64,000 bases of DNA from Paenibacillus pasadenensis (GCF_023715725.1 NZ_JAMBOT010000014.1:40828-104827); one strand, 5' to 3'. Shown: positions 7,896 to 16,124, counted from the stretch's first letter. Numbers and translations: made by a program. The notes: generated from the sequence alone by a model not told the origin.

Positions 7896-8055
7896 TTTAT
7901 CCCGCCTTAAGGGCAGCGGCGGCAGGCCTCAAACTCCTCGCTACGCGCCGATTGCCGGGTGCTTGCGCTATAGTGTATGCAGCGGATTTGCGGTTGCGAA
8001 AGGATAAAAATTCAGGGGAATACATAACTTTTGCATTCCCGGCTCAATCTAAGTA
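7896..8055. other. upstream region of ilv operon and GNAT gene
   Basis: About 160 bases between the GNAT start and the ilv promoter. It probably contains the GNAT promoter, but I cannot define one. No gene or repeat seen. Confidence 0.3.
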
Positions 8056-8084
8056 TTGACGGATGGTAAGCTCAAACATATAAT
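8056..8084 (+). promoter_or_regulatory. sigma-A promoter of the ilv-leu operon
   Basis: TTGACG at 8056-8061 and a consensus TATAAT at 8079-8084, spaced exactly 17 bases. This should start transcription about 8091, at the beginning of the T-box leader. Confidence 0.85.
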
Positions 8085-8090
8085 AAGGTC

Positions 8091-8408
8091 TAAGCTTATA
8101 CCCGAACGGCTATGATGAGGACGAAGTGTTAAGGGCTCTACTGTACAGAGAGCGACGGATTAGCTGCAACCGCCGCCAGCACCCCTTTCCAACGAGCTCA
8201 CCTCGGAGCTGTTTTCCTGAAAAGATGCCCTTTGCATCCTATTAGGGGGAATCGCATGGCATGCGTTAACCTGCCGATGTAAGACGCTTTATTTGTGTCT
8301 TACTTCATGAGGCTTCGCATTGCGAGATGCGGCGCAAACCTGGGTGGTACCACGGAAGATAAACCTTTCGTCCCTATGCTACGGCATAGAGGGCGGAAGG
8401 TTTTTTTG
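8091..8408 (+). promoter_or_regulatory. T-box riboswitch leader of ilvBNC-leuA (probable Leu specifier)
   Basis: T-box leaders bind uncharged tRNA and switch from termination to antitermination. The conserved T-box TGGGTGGTACCACGG lies at 8341-8355, directly ahead of a strong terminator (8361-8408). Upstream, AGAGAGC at about 8145 matches the conserved stem I element, and CGAGCTCACCTCGGAGC around 8193-8209 resembles the specifier loop. CTC at 8197-8199 would specify leucine, as in the B. subtilis ilv-leu leader. The T-box and terminator are clear; the specifier codon is my reading of the alignment and less sure. Confidence 0.9.
8361..8408 (+). terminator. T-box regulated terminator
   Basis: AAACCTTTCGTCCCTATGC pairs with GCATAGAGGGCGGAAGGTTT around a TACG loop with one mismatch region, followed by seven T residues. 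It competes with the antiterminator formed by the T-box just upstream. Confidence 0.9.
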
Positions 8409-8469
8409 TTTCACAATAGAGGGCGAAGGCGGTCAGTCGACACCGCCGCCGTCACGAAGGGAGGAACAC

Positions 8470-10218
8470 ATGATGGTTATGCAGGGCGAAGCATTACGTT
8501 CAAAAGAAGAAATCATGGAAAGAATGAGGACCCCAGAAGTGGTCAGCGGCTCCGAAATTCTTCTCCGCAGCCTGGTGCTCGAGGGTGTGGAATGTGTATT
8601 CGGCTATCCCGGCGGCGCGGTGCTTTTCATCTATGATGCAATGCACGGCTTCAAGGACTTCAATCACGTTCTGACCCGTCATGAACAAGGCGCTATCCAT
8701 GCGGCTGACGGTTATGCGAGGGCGTCGGGCAAAGTAGGCGTATGCATCGCAACCTCCGGTCCGGGAGCGACAAACCTTGTAACGGGAATTGCAACGGCCT
8801 ACATGGATTCGGTTCCGATGGTCGTTATTACCGGCAACGTAGCCACGAGCTTCATTGGCACGGACGCTTTCCAGGAAGCCGACATTACCGGCATTACGAT
8901 GCCGATCACAAAGCACAGCTACCTGGTCCGCGACGTTGAGGATCTGCCGCGCGTAATTCACGAGGCGTTCCATATCGCGAATACAGGCCGCAAAGGTCCG
9001 GTGCTGATCGATATTCCTAAGGATGTTTCCGCCGCCAAAACGCTGTTCAAGCCGGTAACGGAAGTAAGCATCCGCGGTTACAATCCGACGGTAACGCCGC
9101 GCAAGCCGCAGCTCGACAAGCTAATTAAAGCCGTTTCCGAAGCAGAGCGCCCCGTTGTGCTGGCAGGCGGCGGGGTTGTGTACTCCGGCGGACACGAGGA
9201 GCTGCTGGAATTCATCACCAAAACCGGAATTCCGGTAACGACAACGCTGCTGGGCCTTGGAGCTTTCCCGAGCGGCAACGACCTGTGGCTCGGCATGCCG
9301 GGCATGCACGGAACGTACACCTCTAACAAAGCGATTCAAGAATGCGATCTGCTGATCAACATCGGAGCGCGCTTCGACGACCGGGTGACAATGAAGCTGG
9401 ACGGCTTCGCGCCGAAAGCCAAAATCGTTCATATCGATATCGATCCGGCCGAAGTCGGCAAAAACGTTCCAACGGATATCCCGATTGTCGGCGACGTCAA
9501 AACAACGCTTGCTCTCGTCAATGCCGAGGTTGGTTACGCCGCTAAAGCCGATGCATGGCGGGCTCAAGTAAGCCAGTGGAAGCAGGAGCAGCCGCTGCGT
9601 TATACGGATTCCGACACCGAGCTTAAGCCGCAATGGGTTATCAGCATGATTCATGATACGACGAACGGCGACGCGATCGTTACGACGGACGTTGGCCAGC
9701 ACCAGATGTGGGCTGCTCAATATTATCGTTTCAATCAGCCGCGCTCCTGGATCACCTCCGGTGGTCTCGGTACGATGGGCTTCGGATTCCCGTCTGCGAT
9801 CGGCGCTCAAATGGCGAACCCGGATCGGCTTGTCGTCAGCATTAACGGTGACGGCGGCATGCAGATGTGCGCACAAGAGCTCGCAATTTGCGCCATTAAC
9901 AACATTCCGGTAAAAGTAGCCATCATCAACAACCAGGTGCTTGGCATGGTTCGTCAGTGGCAGGAAATCATCTACGACAACCGTTACAGCCATATCGATC
10001 TCGCTGGCAGCCCCGATTTCGTCAAGCTTGCCGAAGCCTACGGCGTCAAAGGATTCCGGGCAACGAACAAGGAAGAGGCGGAGGCGGCATGGAAGGAAGC
10101 GCTCGCGCATCCGGGTCCGGCTGTTGTGGAGTTTGTCGTTCGCAAGGGCGAGAACGTGTATCCCATGGTCACGCAGGGCAACACGATCGACGTTATGCTC
10201 ATGGGGGATGAAGAATGA
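8470..10218 (+). CDS. ilvB: acetolactate synthase, large (catalytic) subunit
   Basis: Thiamine diphosphate enzyme that condenses two pyruvates to acetolactate, or pyruvate with 2-ketobutyrate, in valine, leucine and isoleucine synthesis. ATG at 8470 with GGGAGG 5-6 bases upstream gives 582 residues; the longer frame from 8320 would run through the T-box terminator. Visible motifs are VFGYPGGAVLFIYDAM, the catalytic Glu in TRHEQGAIHAADGYAR, TSGPGATN, and the ThDP-magnesium motif GDGGMQMCAQELAICAINN. It is the first gene after the T-box, and overlaps ilvN by 4 bases. Confidence 0.97.
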   Translation: MMVMQGEALRSKEEIMERMRTPEVVSGSEILLRSLVLEGVECVFGYPGGAVLFIYDAMHGFKDFNHVLTRHEQGAIHAADGYARASGKVGVCIATSGPGATNLVTGIATAYMDSVPMVVITGNVATSFIGTDAFQEADITGITMPITKHSYLVRDVEDLPRVIHEAFHIANTGRKGPVLIDIPKDVSAAKTLFKPVTEVSIRGYNPTVTPRKPQLDKLIKAVSEAERPVVLAGGGVVYSGGHEELLEFITKTGIPVTTTLLGLGAFPSGNDLWLGMPGMHGTYTSNKAIQECDLLINIGARFDDRVTMKLDGFAPKAKIVHIDIDPAEVGKNVPTDIPIVGDVKTTLALVNAEVGYAAKADAWRAQVSQWKQEQPLRYTDSDTELKPQWVISMIHDTTNGDAIVTTDVGQHQMWAAQYYRFNQPRSWITSGGLGTMGFGFPSAIGAQMANPDRLVVSINGDGGMQMCAQELAICAINNIPVKVAIINNQVLGMVRQWQEIIYDNRYSHIDLAGSPDFVKLAEAYGVKGFRATNKEEAEAAWKEALAHPGPAVVEFVVRKGENVYPMVTQGNTIDVMLMGDEE

Positions 10219-10706
10219 AGCGCAACTATACGATAGCGATTCTGGTCAACGACCAGCCAGGCGTTTTGCAGCGGGTTGCCGGATTGTTTGGCCGCCGCGG
10301 ATTCAATATCGAGAGCATCACGGTGGGAGCCAGCGAAGAGCCGGGTCTTTCCCGAATGGTTATTGTGACCGCCGGCGACGACAAGCTGCTTGAGCAAGTA
10401 TCCAAACAGCTATACAAACTTATCGACGTAATCAAGGTTGTCGACGTTAGCGCCAGCCCGATGGTCGAGCGCGAGCTCGCACTTATCAAGGTCAGCGCCG
10501 ATCCTGCGGTCCGTCCGGAAATTCTGGGCGTAGTCGAAACGTTCCGTGCAGCTGTAGTAGACATCGCTCCTACGACGCTGATCGTGCAGGTTGTCGGATC
10601 ACCGGAAAAAATCGACGCCATGATTGAACTGCTCCGCCCATACGGCATCCGGGAGCTTTCCCGCACCGGTATTACCGCAATGAACCGCGGAACTGTACGC
10701 TCGTAG
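10215..10706 (+). CDS. ilvN: acetolactate synthase, small (regulatory) subunit
   Basis: Regulatory subunit that activates IlvB and gives valine feedback inhibition. The 163 residues start with an ACT domain (AILVNDQPGVLQRVAGLFGR, then FNIESITVG), the usual valine site, and end in the IlvN C-terminal domain (FRAAVVDIAPTTLIVQVVG). ATG overlaps the ilvB stop (ATGA), so the subunits are translationally coupled. A long stem-loop separates it from ilvC. Confidence 0.96.
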   Translation: MKRNYTIAILVNDQPGVLQRVAGLFGRRGFNIESITVGASEEPGLSRMVIVTAGDDKLLEQVSKQLYKLIDVIKVVDVSASPMVERELALIKVSADPAVRPEILGVVETFRAAVVDIAPTTLIVQVVGSPEKIDAMIELLRPYGIRELSRTGITAMNRGTVRS

Positions 10707-10770
10707 TCGGAATTTTTTGATAAGTTCGAAAACGCACCTATAACGCTATAATTTCTACCTATAAAGCCCG

Positions 10771-10850
10771 CTTTGAGCGGGAGTTTAAGGAGAGCGACGG
10801 CTTCAGCAGTTCAGCTTTAGTGCGTTATCTCTTTAAACACCCGCTCAAAG
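10771..10850 (+). promoter_or_regulatory. long stem-loop between ilvN and ilvC
   Basis: Left arm 10771-10793 pairs with right arm 10828-10850: 11 base pairs, one A-A mismatch, 6 pairs, one G-T wobble and 4 pairs, with a 34-base loop. The left arm can alternatively fold alone (CCCGCT/AGCGGG at 10767-10781). No T run follows, so it is not a simple terminator. It ends 12 bases before the ilvC ribosome binding site. In B. subtilis the ilv-leu mRNA is processed near ilvC and the ilvC part is stabilised; this element is a candidate for a similar role. Confidence 0.7.
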
Positions 10851-10882
10851 GGGTTCAAATTTAAAGGAGGCATCATCATATC

Positions 10883-11875
10883 ATGGCAGTTAAATTGTAC
10901 TACGAAAACGACGCGGATCTCAGCATTTTCCAAGGAAAAACGATTGCCGTAATCGGCTACGGAAGCCAAGGCCACGCACAAGCGCAAAACCTGCGTGACA
11001 GCGGCGTGAAAGTTGTTATCGGTCTTCGCGAAGGCAAATCCGCCGACAAAGCGCGCAACGACGGCTTCGAAGTTCTGTCCGTTGCTGACGCTACCCGTAA
11101 AGCTGACGTTGTTCAAATCTTGATGCCGGACGAAACTCAAGCTCAAGTATACAACGACGAAATCGCACCAAACCTGAAAAAAGGCGCGGCGCTGATGTTC
11201 TCCCACGGTTTCAACGTTCACTTTGGCCAAATCGTGCCAAGCAAAGACACGGACGTTCTGCTTGTCGCTCCTAAATCCCCGGGCCACATGGTTCGCCGCA
11301 CTTATGTAGAAGGCTTCGGCGTTCCTGGACTGATCGCAATCGAGCAGGACGCTACGGGCAACGCTCAAGCAATCGGCCTTGCTTATGCTAAAGGCATCGG
11401 CTGCACCCGTGCAGGCGTATTCGAAACTTCCTTCCGCGAAGAGACCGAAACGGATCTGTTCGGCGAGCAAGCAGTACTTTGCGGCGGCACGTCCGCGCTG
11501 GTCAAAGCCGGCTTCGAAACGCTTGTTGAAGCAGGCTACGCTCCAGAGATGGCTTACTTCGAGTGTCTGCATGAGCTGAAGCTGATCGTCGACCTGATGT
11601 ACGAAGGCGGACTGGCTTCCATGCGCGATTCCATCTCCAACACGGCTGAATACGGCGACTACGTAACTGGCCCTCGCATCGTGACGGACGAAACAAAAAA
11701 AGCGATGAAGGAAGTTCTTTCCGACATCCAACAGGGCAAATTCGCCCGCGACTTCATCCTCGAGAACAAATCCGGCCGCGCTATGCTAACGGCTACCCGC
11801 CGCAACGAGTCGGAGCATGCAATCGAAAAAACCGGCGCTCAGCTTCGTGAGCTGATGCACTGGATCAAGAAGTAA
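10883..11875 (+). CDS. ilvC: ketol-acid reductoisomerase (class I)
   Basis: NADPH- and Mg-dependent enzyme converting acetolactate to 2,3-dihydroxyisovalerate and acetohydroxybutyrate to its dihydroxy acid. At 330 residues it has the short class I length. The Rossmann motif is AVIGYGSQGHAQAQNLRDSG; the KARI C-terminal domain holds DLFGEQAVLCGG and YFECLHELKLIVDLMYEGG, with the Mg-binding acidic residues. ATG at 10883 has AAAGGAGG about 12 bases upstream, a rather long spacing. Codon use is strongly biased and regular, suggesting high expression. Confidence 0.97.
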   Translation: MAVKLYYENDADLSIFQGKTIAVIGYGSQGHAQAQNLRDSGVKVVIGLREGKSADKARNDGFEVLSVADATRKADVVQILMPDETQAQVYNDEIAPNLKKGAALMFSHGFNVHFGQIVPSKDTDVLLVAPKSPGHMVRRTYVEGFGVPGLIAIEQDATGNAQAIGLAYAKGIGCTRAGVFETSFREETETDLFGEQAVLCGGTSALVKAGFETLVEAGYAPEMAYFECLHELKLIVDLMYEGGLASMRDSISNTAEYGDYVTGPRIVTDETKKAMKEVLSDIQQGKFARDFILENKSGRAMLTATRRNESEHAIEKTGAQLRELMHWIKK

Positions 11876-11961
11876 GAAACAGTGGACGGCGCGCTTCTTC
11901 CTCCAGGAATGAGGCGCGTTTGCCGCTTTTACGATTAATAACTCGAAATGGAGGTGCCGGT

Positions 11962-13506
11962 ATGCGTAAAATCTATATTTTTGATACAACGCTCCGCGAC
12001 GGCGAGCAATCGCCAGGGGTCAACCTGAATACCCAAGAAAAGGTGGAGATCGCCCTCCAGCTGGAGAAGCTGGGCGTCGATCGGATTGAAGCGGGATTTC
12101 CTGCGGCCTCGCCGGGCGACCTTGCAGCCGTGCAGGCAGTAGCCGCAGCGGTCAAATCCGCAACGGTCATCGGTCTCGCCCGCGCCGTAGAGCGGGATAT
12201 TGACGCGGCTTGGGAAGCGCTGAAGGATGCTGCCGACCCGTGCATTCACATCTTTCTGGCGACCTCGCCGATCCACCGCAAGCATAAGCTGAAGATGGAA
12301 AAGGAGCAGGTGCTTGCGACCGCTGACAAGGCGATCCGCTACGCCAAGCAATTTTTCAACAAAATCGAATTCTCGCCGGAGGATGCCGGACGCACTGAGC
12401 TGGACTTCCTCTGCGAGGTTACGGAAATGGCCATCAAAGCTGGCGCAACGGTCGTCAATATTCCCGATACGGTCGGTTATATGACTCCAGCCGAGTTTGG
12501 CAACATTTTCAAAACGCTCAAGGAAAACGTTCCCGGCATCGAAACGATCCAGCTGAGCGCCCACTGCCATGATGATCTTGGGATGGCTACAGCCAATGCG
12601 CTGGCAGCCGTGCTGAACGGCGCGGACCAGATCGAGGGCACAATCAACGGCATCGGCGAACGTGCGGGCAATACAGCGATTGAAGAGGTCGCTCTGGCGC
12701 TGGAAACTCGCGGGGCTCTTTTTGGAGCCAAAACGGGCTTGAAGCTTCAGGAAATCGCGCGCACGAGCCGTCTGGTCAGCAAGCTGACCGGCATGGTCGT
12801 TCCGGGCAACAAGGCTATCGTCGGCGCCAACGCTTTTGCGCATGAGTCCGGCATTCATCAGGACGGCATGCTGAAAGAAAAAACGACGTACGAGATTATT
12901 TCTCCCGAAACGATCGGCATCAAGGAATCCAAGCTCGTTATGGGCAAACACTCCGGCCGCCACGCGTTCCGCGAGAAGCTGCTCGACCTTGGTTATGCCC
13001 TTGAGGAGGAGGCGCTCAACACCGCCTTCGCCAAATTTAAGGATTTGGCCGACCGCAAGAAAAACGTCACCGACGAGGATCTGCTTGCTATGCTGGAGGA
13101 GAAGCTCGCTGCTGCGACGGAGGTTTACGCGCTGGAAACGATCGAGGTTCACTACGGCAACCGTTCCACGCCAAAAGGGACCGTTACGATCAATGTTGAA
13201 GGCAAAGGCGTACAGACGGGCACTGCAGAGGGCAACGGCTCCATCGACGCGCTGTTCAACGCCATTGACGGCCTGACTGCGGAGGCGGTTGAGCTGGAGG
13301 ACTACTCCATCAAATCCGTTACTCACGGCAAGGACGCGCTCGGAGAGGTTCATGTCGTGCTGCGCCAAGGTGAGGCAACCGCGCAAGGTCGCGGCGTCAG
13401 CACCGATATTTTGGAGGCGAGCGCCCGCGCTTATGTCGATGCGCTTAACCGGCTGATCGAGAAACGCAAAGCTCCGGGACGCCGGGATAAAATGAGCTTG
13501 ATCTAA
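11962..13506 (+). CDS. leuA: 2-isopropylmalate synthase
   Basis: First committed step of leucine synthesis: acetyl-CoA plus 2-ketoisovalerate to 2-isopropylmalate. ATG at 11962 (GGAGGTG about 5 bases upstream) gives 514 residues; the frame extends to 11920 but without a ribosome binding site. The DRE-TIM barrel signature is FDTTLRDGEQSPGV, with SAHCHDDLGMATANALAAVLNGA as the His-metal site, NGIGERAGN, and HESGIHQDGML. The C-terminal leucine-binding regulatory domain is present from about residue 390 (TVTINVEGKGVQTG). It is the last gene of the T-box operon, closed by the terminator at 13521. Confidence 0.97.
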   Translation: MRKIYIFDTTLRDGEQSPGVNLNTQEKVEIALQLEKLGVDRIEAGFPAASPGDLAAVQAVAAAVKSATVIGLARAVERDIDAAWEALKDAADPCIHIFLATSPIHRKHKLKMEKEQVLATADKAIRYAKQFFNKIEFSPEDAGRTELDFLCEVTEMAIKAGATVVNIPDTVGYMTPAEFGNIFKTLKENVPGIETIQLSAHCHDDLGMATANALAAVLNGADQIEGTINGIGERAGNTAIEEVALALETRGALFGAKTGLKLQEIARTSRLVSKLTGMVVPGNKAIVGANAFAHESGIHQDGMLKEKTTYEIISPETIGIKESKLVMGKHSGRHAFREKLLDLGYALEEEALNTAFAKFKDLADRKKNVTDEDLLAMLEEKLAAATEVYALETIEVHYGNRSTPKGTVTINVEGKGVQTGTAEGNGSIDALFNAIDGLTAEAVELEDYSIKSVTHGKDALGEVHVVLRQGEATAQGRGVSTDILEASARAYVDALNRLIEKRKAPGRRDKMSLI

Positions 13507-13520
13507 AGCAGTTTTTATAG

Positions 13521-13562
13521 AGACCTCGGCGCCGCTTTTTATAGTGGAGCTGAGGTCTTTTT
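13521..13562 (+). terminator. intrinsic terminator after leuA
   Basis: AGACCTCGGC pairs with GCTGAGGTCT (one G-T wobble) and is followed by TTTTT. It separates leuA from leuB, which therefore needs its own promoter. Confidence 0.8.
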
Positions 13563-13681
13563 AGCACTTATTAGCGGCATTCAAAAAGCAAGTATGGAAG
13601 TCTGATATCTCTATAGGTATGGCCTATTACGACGATAGCTTTCCAATCTTGGGCACGGAAGCTTAAGTATGATACAACTAT

Positions 13682-13696
13682 TGATAGTTATTATCA
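13682..13696 (+). promoter_or_regulatory. Fur-like box upstream of leuB
   Basis: TGATAGTTATTATCA matches the 7-1-7 Fur box TGATAATNATTATCA at all but one defined position and forms an inverted repeat. It ends 34 bases before the leuB ATG. It overlaps a weak promoter-like pair, TTGATA (13681-13686) and TATGAA with 16 bases between, so binding there would block transcription. Confidence 0.55.
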
Positions 13697-13730
13697 ATCG
13701 ATTATGAAATGAAGACGGGAGTGTTTTTAT

Positions 13731-14813
13731 ATGGCAGAAGTCAAAAAAATCGCCGTTATCGCAGGCGACGGAATCGGACCCGAGGTAGTCGGGGAAGCAA
13801 TTAAAGTGATCCGCAAAATCGAGGAGCTGTACGAGTACCGTTTTGAATTTGAGCACGGGCTGTTCGGCGGCATCGCCATCGACGAAAAGGGTACGCCGCT
13901 GCCGCAGGAAACGCTGGACATTTGTAAAAATGCCGACGCCGTTCTGCTCGGAGCGGTTGGCGGTCCAAAATGGGATAACAACTCCAAGGAGCTGCGCCCG
14001 GAAACGGGATTGCTCGGCATCCGCAAAGCGCTGGGCCTGTTCTCCAACATCCGCCCGGCAAACGTATTTGACTGCCTGAAGGACGCCTCCACGCTGAAGC
14101 CGGAAGTGCTTGAAGGTACAGACCTGATCGTTGTGCGCGAGCTGACCGGGGGAATCTACTTCGGCGAGAAATTCCGCCGCGAGGGTGAAAACGGCCAAGA
14201 AGCGGTCGACACTTGCGTTTATAATGTGCAAGAGGTAGAGCGTATCGTCCGTCAGGCGTTCGAAATTGCAATGACGCGCAGCAAACGCCTTGCATCCGTC
14301 GATAAAGCAAACGTATTGGAAACTTCCCGCCTGTGGCGCGAGGTTGTAAACCGGATTGCTCCTGAGTATCCTGAGGTTGAGCTGGAGCATGTGCTCGTAG
14401 ACAACTGCGCGATGCAGCTGCTTCGCCGTCCATCGAGCTTCGACGTTATCGTGACGGAGAACATGTTTGGCGACATTTTGAGCGACGAAGCGGCTATGCT
14501 GACCGGTTCAATCGGCATGCTGAGCTCTGCATCGCTTGGAGAGGGCAGCTTCGGCCTGTACGAGCCGGTGCACGGTTCCGCGCCTGACATTGCCGGACAA
14601 GGCATTTCCAACCCGATCGCGACCGTCCTGTCCGTTGCGCTCATGTTCCGCCTGACATTTGGTTATGCGGACGCTGCGCAAGCGATTGAAGACGCCGTTA
14701 AGGAAGTTTTGGATGCAGGCCACCGTACGGGCGATATCGCTGTCGACAAATCAAAAGCAATCGGAACGACGGCAATGGGCGATCTGATCGTGAATGCTCT
14801 CCGTAAAGTCTGA
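13731..14813 (+). CDS. leuB: 3-isopropylmalate dehydrogenase
   Basis: NAD-dependent oxidative decarboxylation of 3-isopropylmalate in leucine synthesis. It has 360 residues and the full set of family motifs: AVIAGDGIGPEVVGEAI, LLGAVGGPKWD, RELTGGIYFGE, VDNCAMQLLRRPSSFDVIVTEN (kept here as one region), FGDILSDEAAMLTGS and EPVHGSAPDIAGQG. ATG at 13731 is preceded by GGGAG about 9 bases upstream. It is separated from leuA by a terminator and sits directly after a Fur-like box. leuC and leuD, which normally act between LeuA and LeuB, are not in this window. Confidence 0.96.
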   Translation: MAEVKKIAVIAGDGIGPEVVGEAIKVIRKIEELYEYRFEFEHGLFGGIAIDEKGTPLPQETLDICKNADAVLLGAVGGPKWDNNSKELRPETGLLGIRKALGLFSNIRPANVFDCLKDASTLKPEVLEGTDLIVVRELTGGIYFGEKFRREGENGQEAVDTCVYNVQEVERIVRQAFEIAMTRSKRLASVDKANVLETSRLWREVVNRIAPEYPEVELEHVLVDNCAMQLLRRPSSFDVIVTENMFGDILSDEAAMLTGSIGMLSSASLGEGSFGLYEPVHGSAPDIAGQGISNPIATVLSVALMFRLTFGYADAAQAIEDAVKEVLDAGHRTGDIAVDKSKAIGTTAMGDLIVNALRKV

Positions 14814-14824
14814 CTCTGATTTTC

Positions 14825-14839
14825 AGATAATAATTATTT
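14825..14839 (+). promoter_or_regulatory. PerR/Fur-like box upstream of the peroxiredoxin
   Basis: AGATAATAATTATTT shares the full central ATAATNATTAT of PerR and Fur boxes, with mismatches only at the ends. It lies 10 bases upstream of the -35 element of the peroxiredoxin promoter. Confidence 0.45.
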
Positions 14840-14849
14840 CAATCTAATA

Positions 14850-14879
14850 TTGACTATGTTCTGCAATTAATGATATGAT
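14850..14879 (+). promoter_or_regulatory. sigma-A promoter of the peroxiredoxin gene
   Basis: TTGACT at 14850-14855 and TATGAT at 14874-14879, 18 bases apart, 70 bases upstream of the start codon. Confidence 0.7.
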
Positions 14880-14948
14880 CGCATAGAACGTCACGAGAGG
14901 TGACAACATATACTCACGCTCTAAGCGTCAAGGAGGTAATTCGGAACA

Positions 14949-15497
14949 ATGGCAGAACGTTTGGTAGGCCGTCTGGCCCCGGATTTTACGATGGAGACTG
15001 TAGACGGTCAAGGCAAAGAGTTCGGTAAAGTATCCCTTTCCGACTACCGCGGCAAATGGCTCGTATTCTTCTTTTACCCGCTGGACTTCACGTTTGTGTG
15101 CCCAACGGAGATTACGGCTCTTAGCGACGCAGCTGAAGAGTTCAAAAAGCTGAACACCGAGATTCTCGGCGTCAGCATCGACAGCATCCACAGCCACAAA
15201 GCTTGGATCAACACGTCCAAAAACGACAACGGCCTTGGCCAGTTGAACTTCCCGCTTGCTGCCGATATCACGAAGCAAGTATCCCGTGACTACGGCGTCC
15301 TGATCGAAGAAGAAGGCATCGCACTGCGCGGCCTGTTCATCATCGATCCGGAAGGCGAACTCAAATACCAAGTCGTTAACCATAACGACGTAGGCCGCAG
15401 CGTTGAAGAAACGCTTCGCGTGCTGCAGGCGCTGCAATCCGGCGGCCTGTGCCCAATGAACTGGAAGCCAGGCGACAAAAACCTGGTTACGGTTTAA
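14949..15497 (+). CDS. typical 2-Cys peroxiredoxin (YkuU-like)
   Basis: Thiol peroxidase that reduces hydrogen peroxide and organic hydroperoxides. The peroxidatic Cys is in DFTFVCPTEITALSD near residue 53 and the resolving Cys is in GGLCPMNWKPG near residue 170, as in typical 2-Cys peroxiredoxins. The 182 residues match B. subtilis YkuU more closely than AhpC: it begins MAERLVGRLAPDF and has LIEEEGIALRGLFIIDPEGE. AAGGAGG lies about 11 bases before ATG 14949. No AhpF partner is adjacent, so reduction probably depends on thioredoxin. The PerR/Fur-like box suggests peroxide or metal control. A terminator follows at 15554. Confidence 0.93.
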   Translation: MAERLVGRLAPDFTMETVDGQGKEFGKVSLSDYRGKWLVFFFYPLDFTFVCPTEITALSDAAEEFKKLNTEILGVSIDSIHSHKAWINTSKNDNGLGQLNFPLAADITKQVSRDYGVLIEEEGIALRGLFIIDPEGELKYQVVNHNDVGRSVEETLRVLQALQSGGLCPMNWKPGDKNLVTV

Positions 15498-15553
15498 TTC
15501 ACCCCCAGGCTGATGCTCCGGCATAAGCCGATAGAATTGCATAAACACGGACA

Positions 15554-15580
15554 AGCCAGAGCGAATGCTCTGGCTTTTTC
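15554..15580 (+). terminator. intrinsic terminator after the peroxiredoxin
   Basis: Perfect nine-base stem AGCCAGAGC/GCTCTGGCT with a GAAT loop, followed by TTTT. Confidence 0.88.
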
Positions 15581-15737
15581 GCGTTCAATGGAATGGTCCC
15601 AATGAAATTCCGTCGGATTCCCGGTTACGAGCTGAGGAAGATCAGGTGCCAGCATCTTTTTTTCCGCTTGATGCGTCTTAATTCCAAGCAAAGGTTAAGA
15701 ATAACAGAATCCACTTCAAGGAAGAGGAGGCTGCGAA

Positions 15738-15968
15738 ATGATGCTTGAACCGGATCATACGTACCCGAAGTCTGCCCATGACCCAAAGGAGCCGAAACCT
15801 GAAATAATCCCGCCGCCTTCCCCGGAAATCGAGCAGCCGGATAAGCCGGAGATCGTGCCTCTGCCGGACAAGCCCGAGATAGCGCCGGAACGCGCTCCAG
15901 AGCTTCCTGAATTGCCTAGCGGGCCGGAGATAGAACCGGGGCAGGTACCGCCGACTGAAATTCCCTAA
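15738..15968 (+). CDS. small Pro/Glu-rich protein with PEI repeats
   Basis: Seventy-six residue protein starting at ATG 15738 with GAGGAGG about 6-7 bases upstream. From residue 20 it consists of degenerate repeats of the type KPEIVPLPD: KPEII, SPEIE, KPEIV, KPEIA and GPEIE. It is strongly acidic, contains no Cys or membrane segment and must be extended or disordered, perhaps polyproline-like. I recognise no family. Repeats of this sort occur in cell-wall spanning linkers, but there is no signal peptide. The good ribosome binding site and clean stop argue that it is real. Confidence 0.6.
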   Translation: MMLEPDHTYPKSAHDPKEPKPEIIPPPSPEIEQPDKPEIVPLPDKPEIAPERAPELPELPSGPEIEPGQVPPTEIP

Positions 15969-16124
15969 CGTCCAATTTTTGAGTAATAAGGAAACTTTTT
16001 AACGGCCTTTAGAGACAGGCTTTGTTCCATTGAAGCAGGAATTTCGCTCGTTGGCGACGAATATAATGACAGAAAAATCAGAAGACAGATGGCAAATAAC
16101 TGTTTAACAAGGAGGGAACCAGGG

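Noticed and set aside
9121..10110. 329-codon minus-strand frame opposite ilvB
   Set aside because: Lies entirely within ilvB on the opposite strand, produced by the GC-rich codon pattern; no start signal or domain.
11935..13386. 483-codon open frame on the minus strand opposite leuA
   Set aside because: It is an exact shadow of leuA, with no ribosome binding site and no recognisable motif; leuA has clear family signatures.
13601..13730. Possible leader peptide or attenuator for leuB
   Set aside because: No Leu-rich short ORF or T-box motif is present; the only notable element is the Fur-like box.
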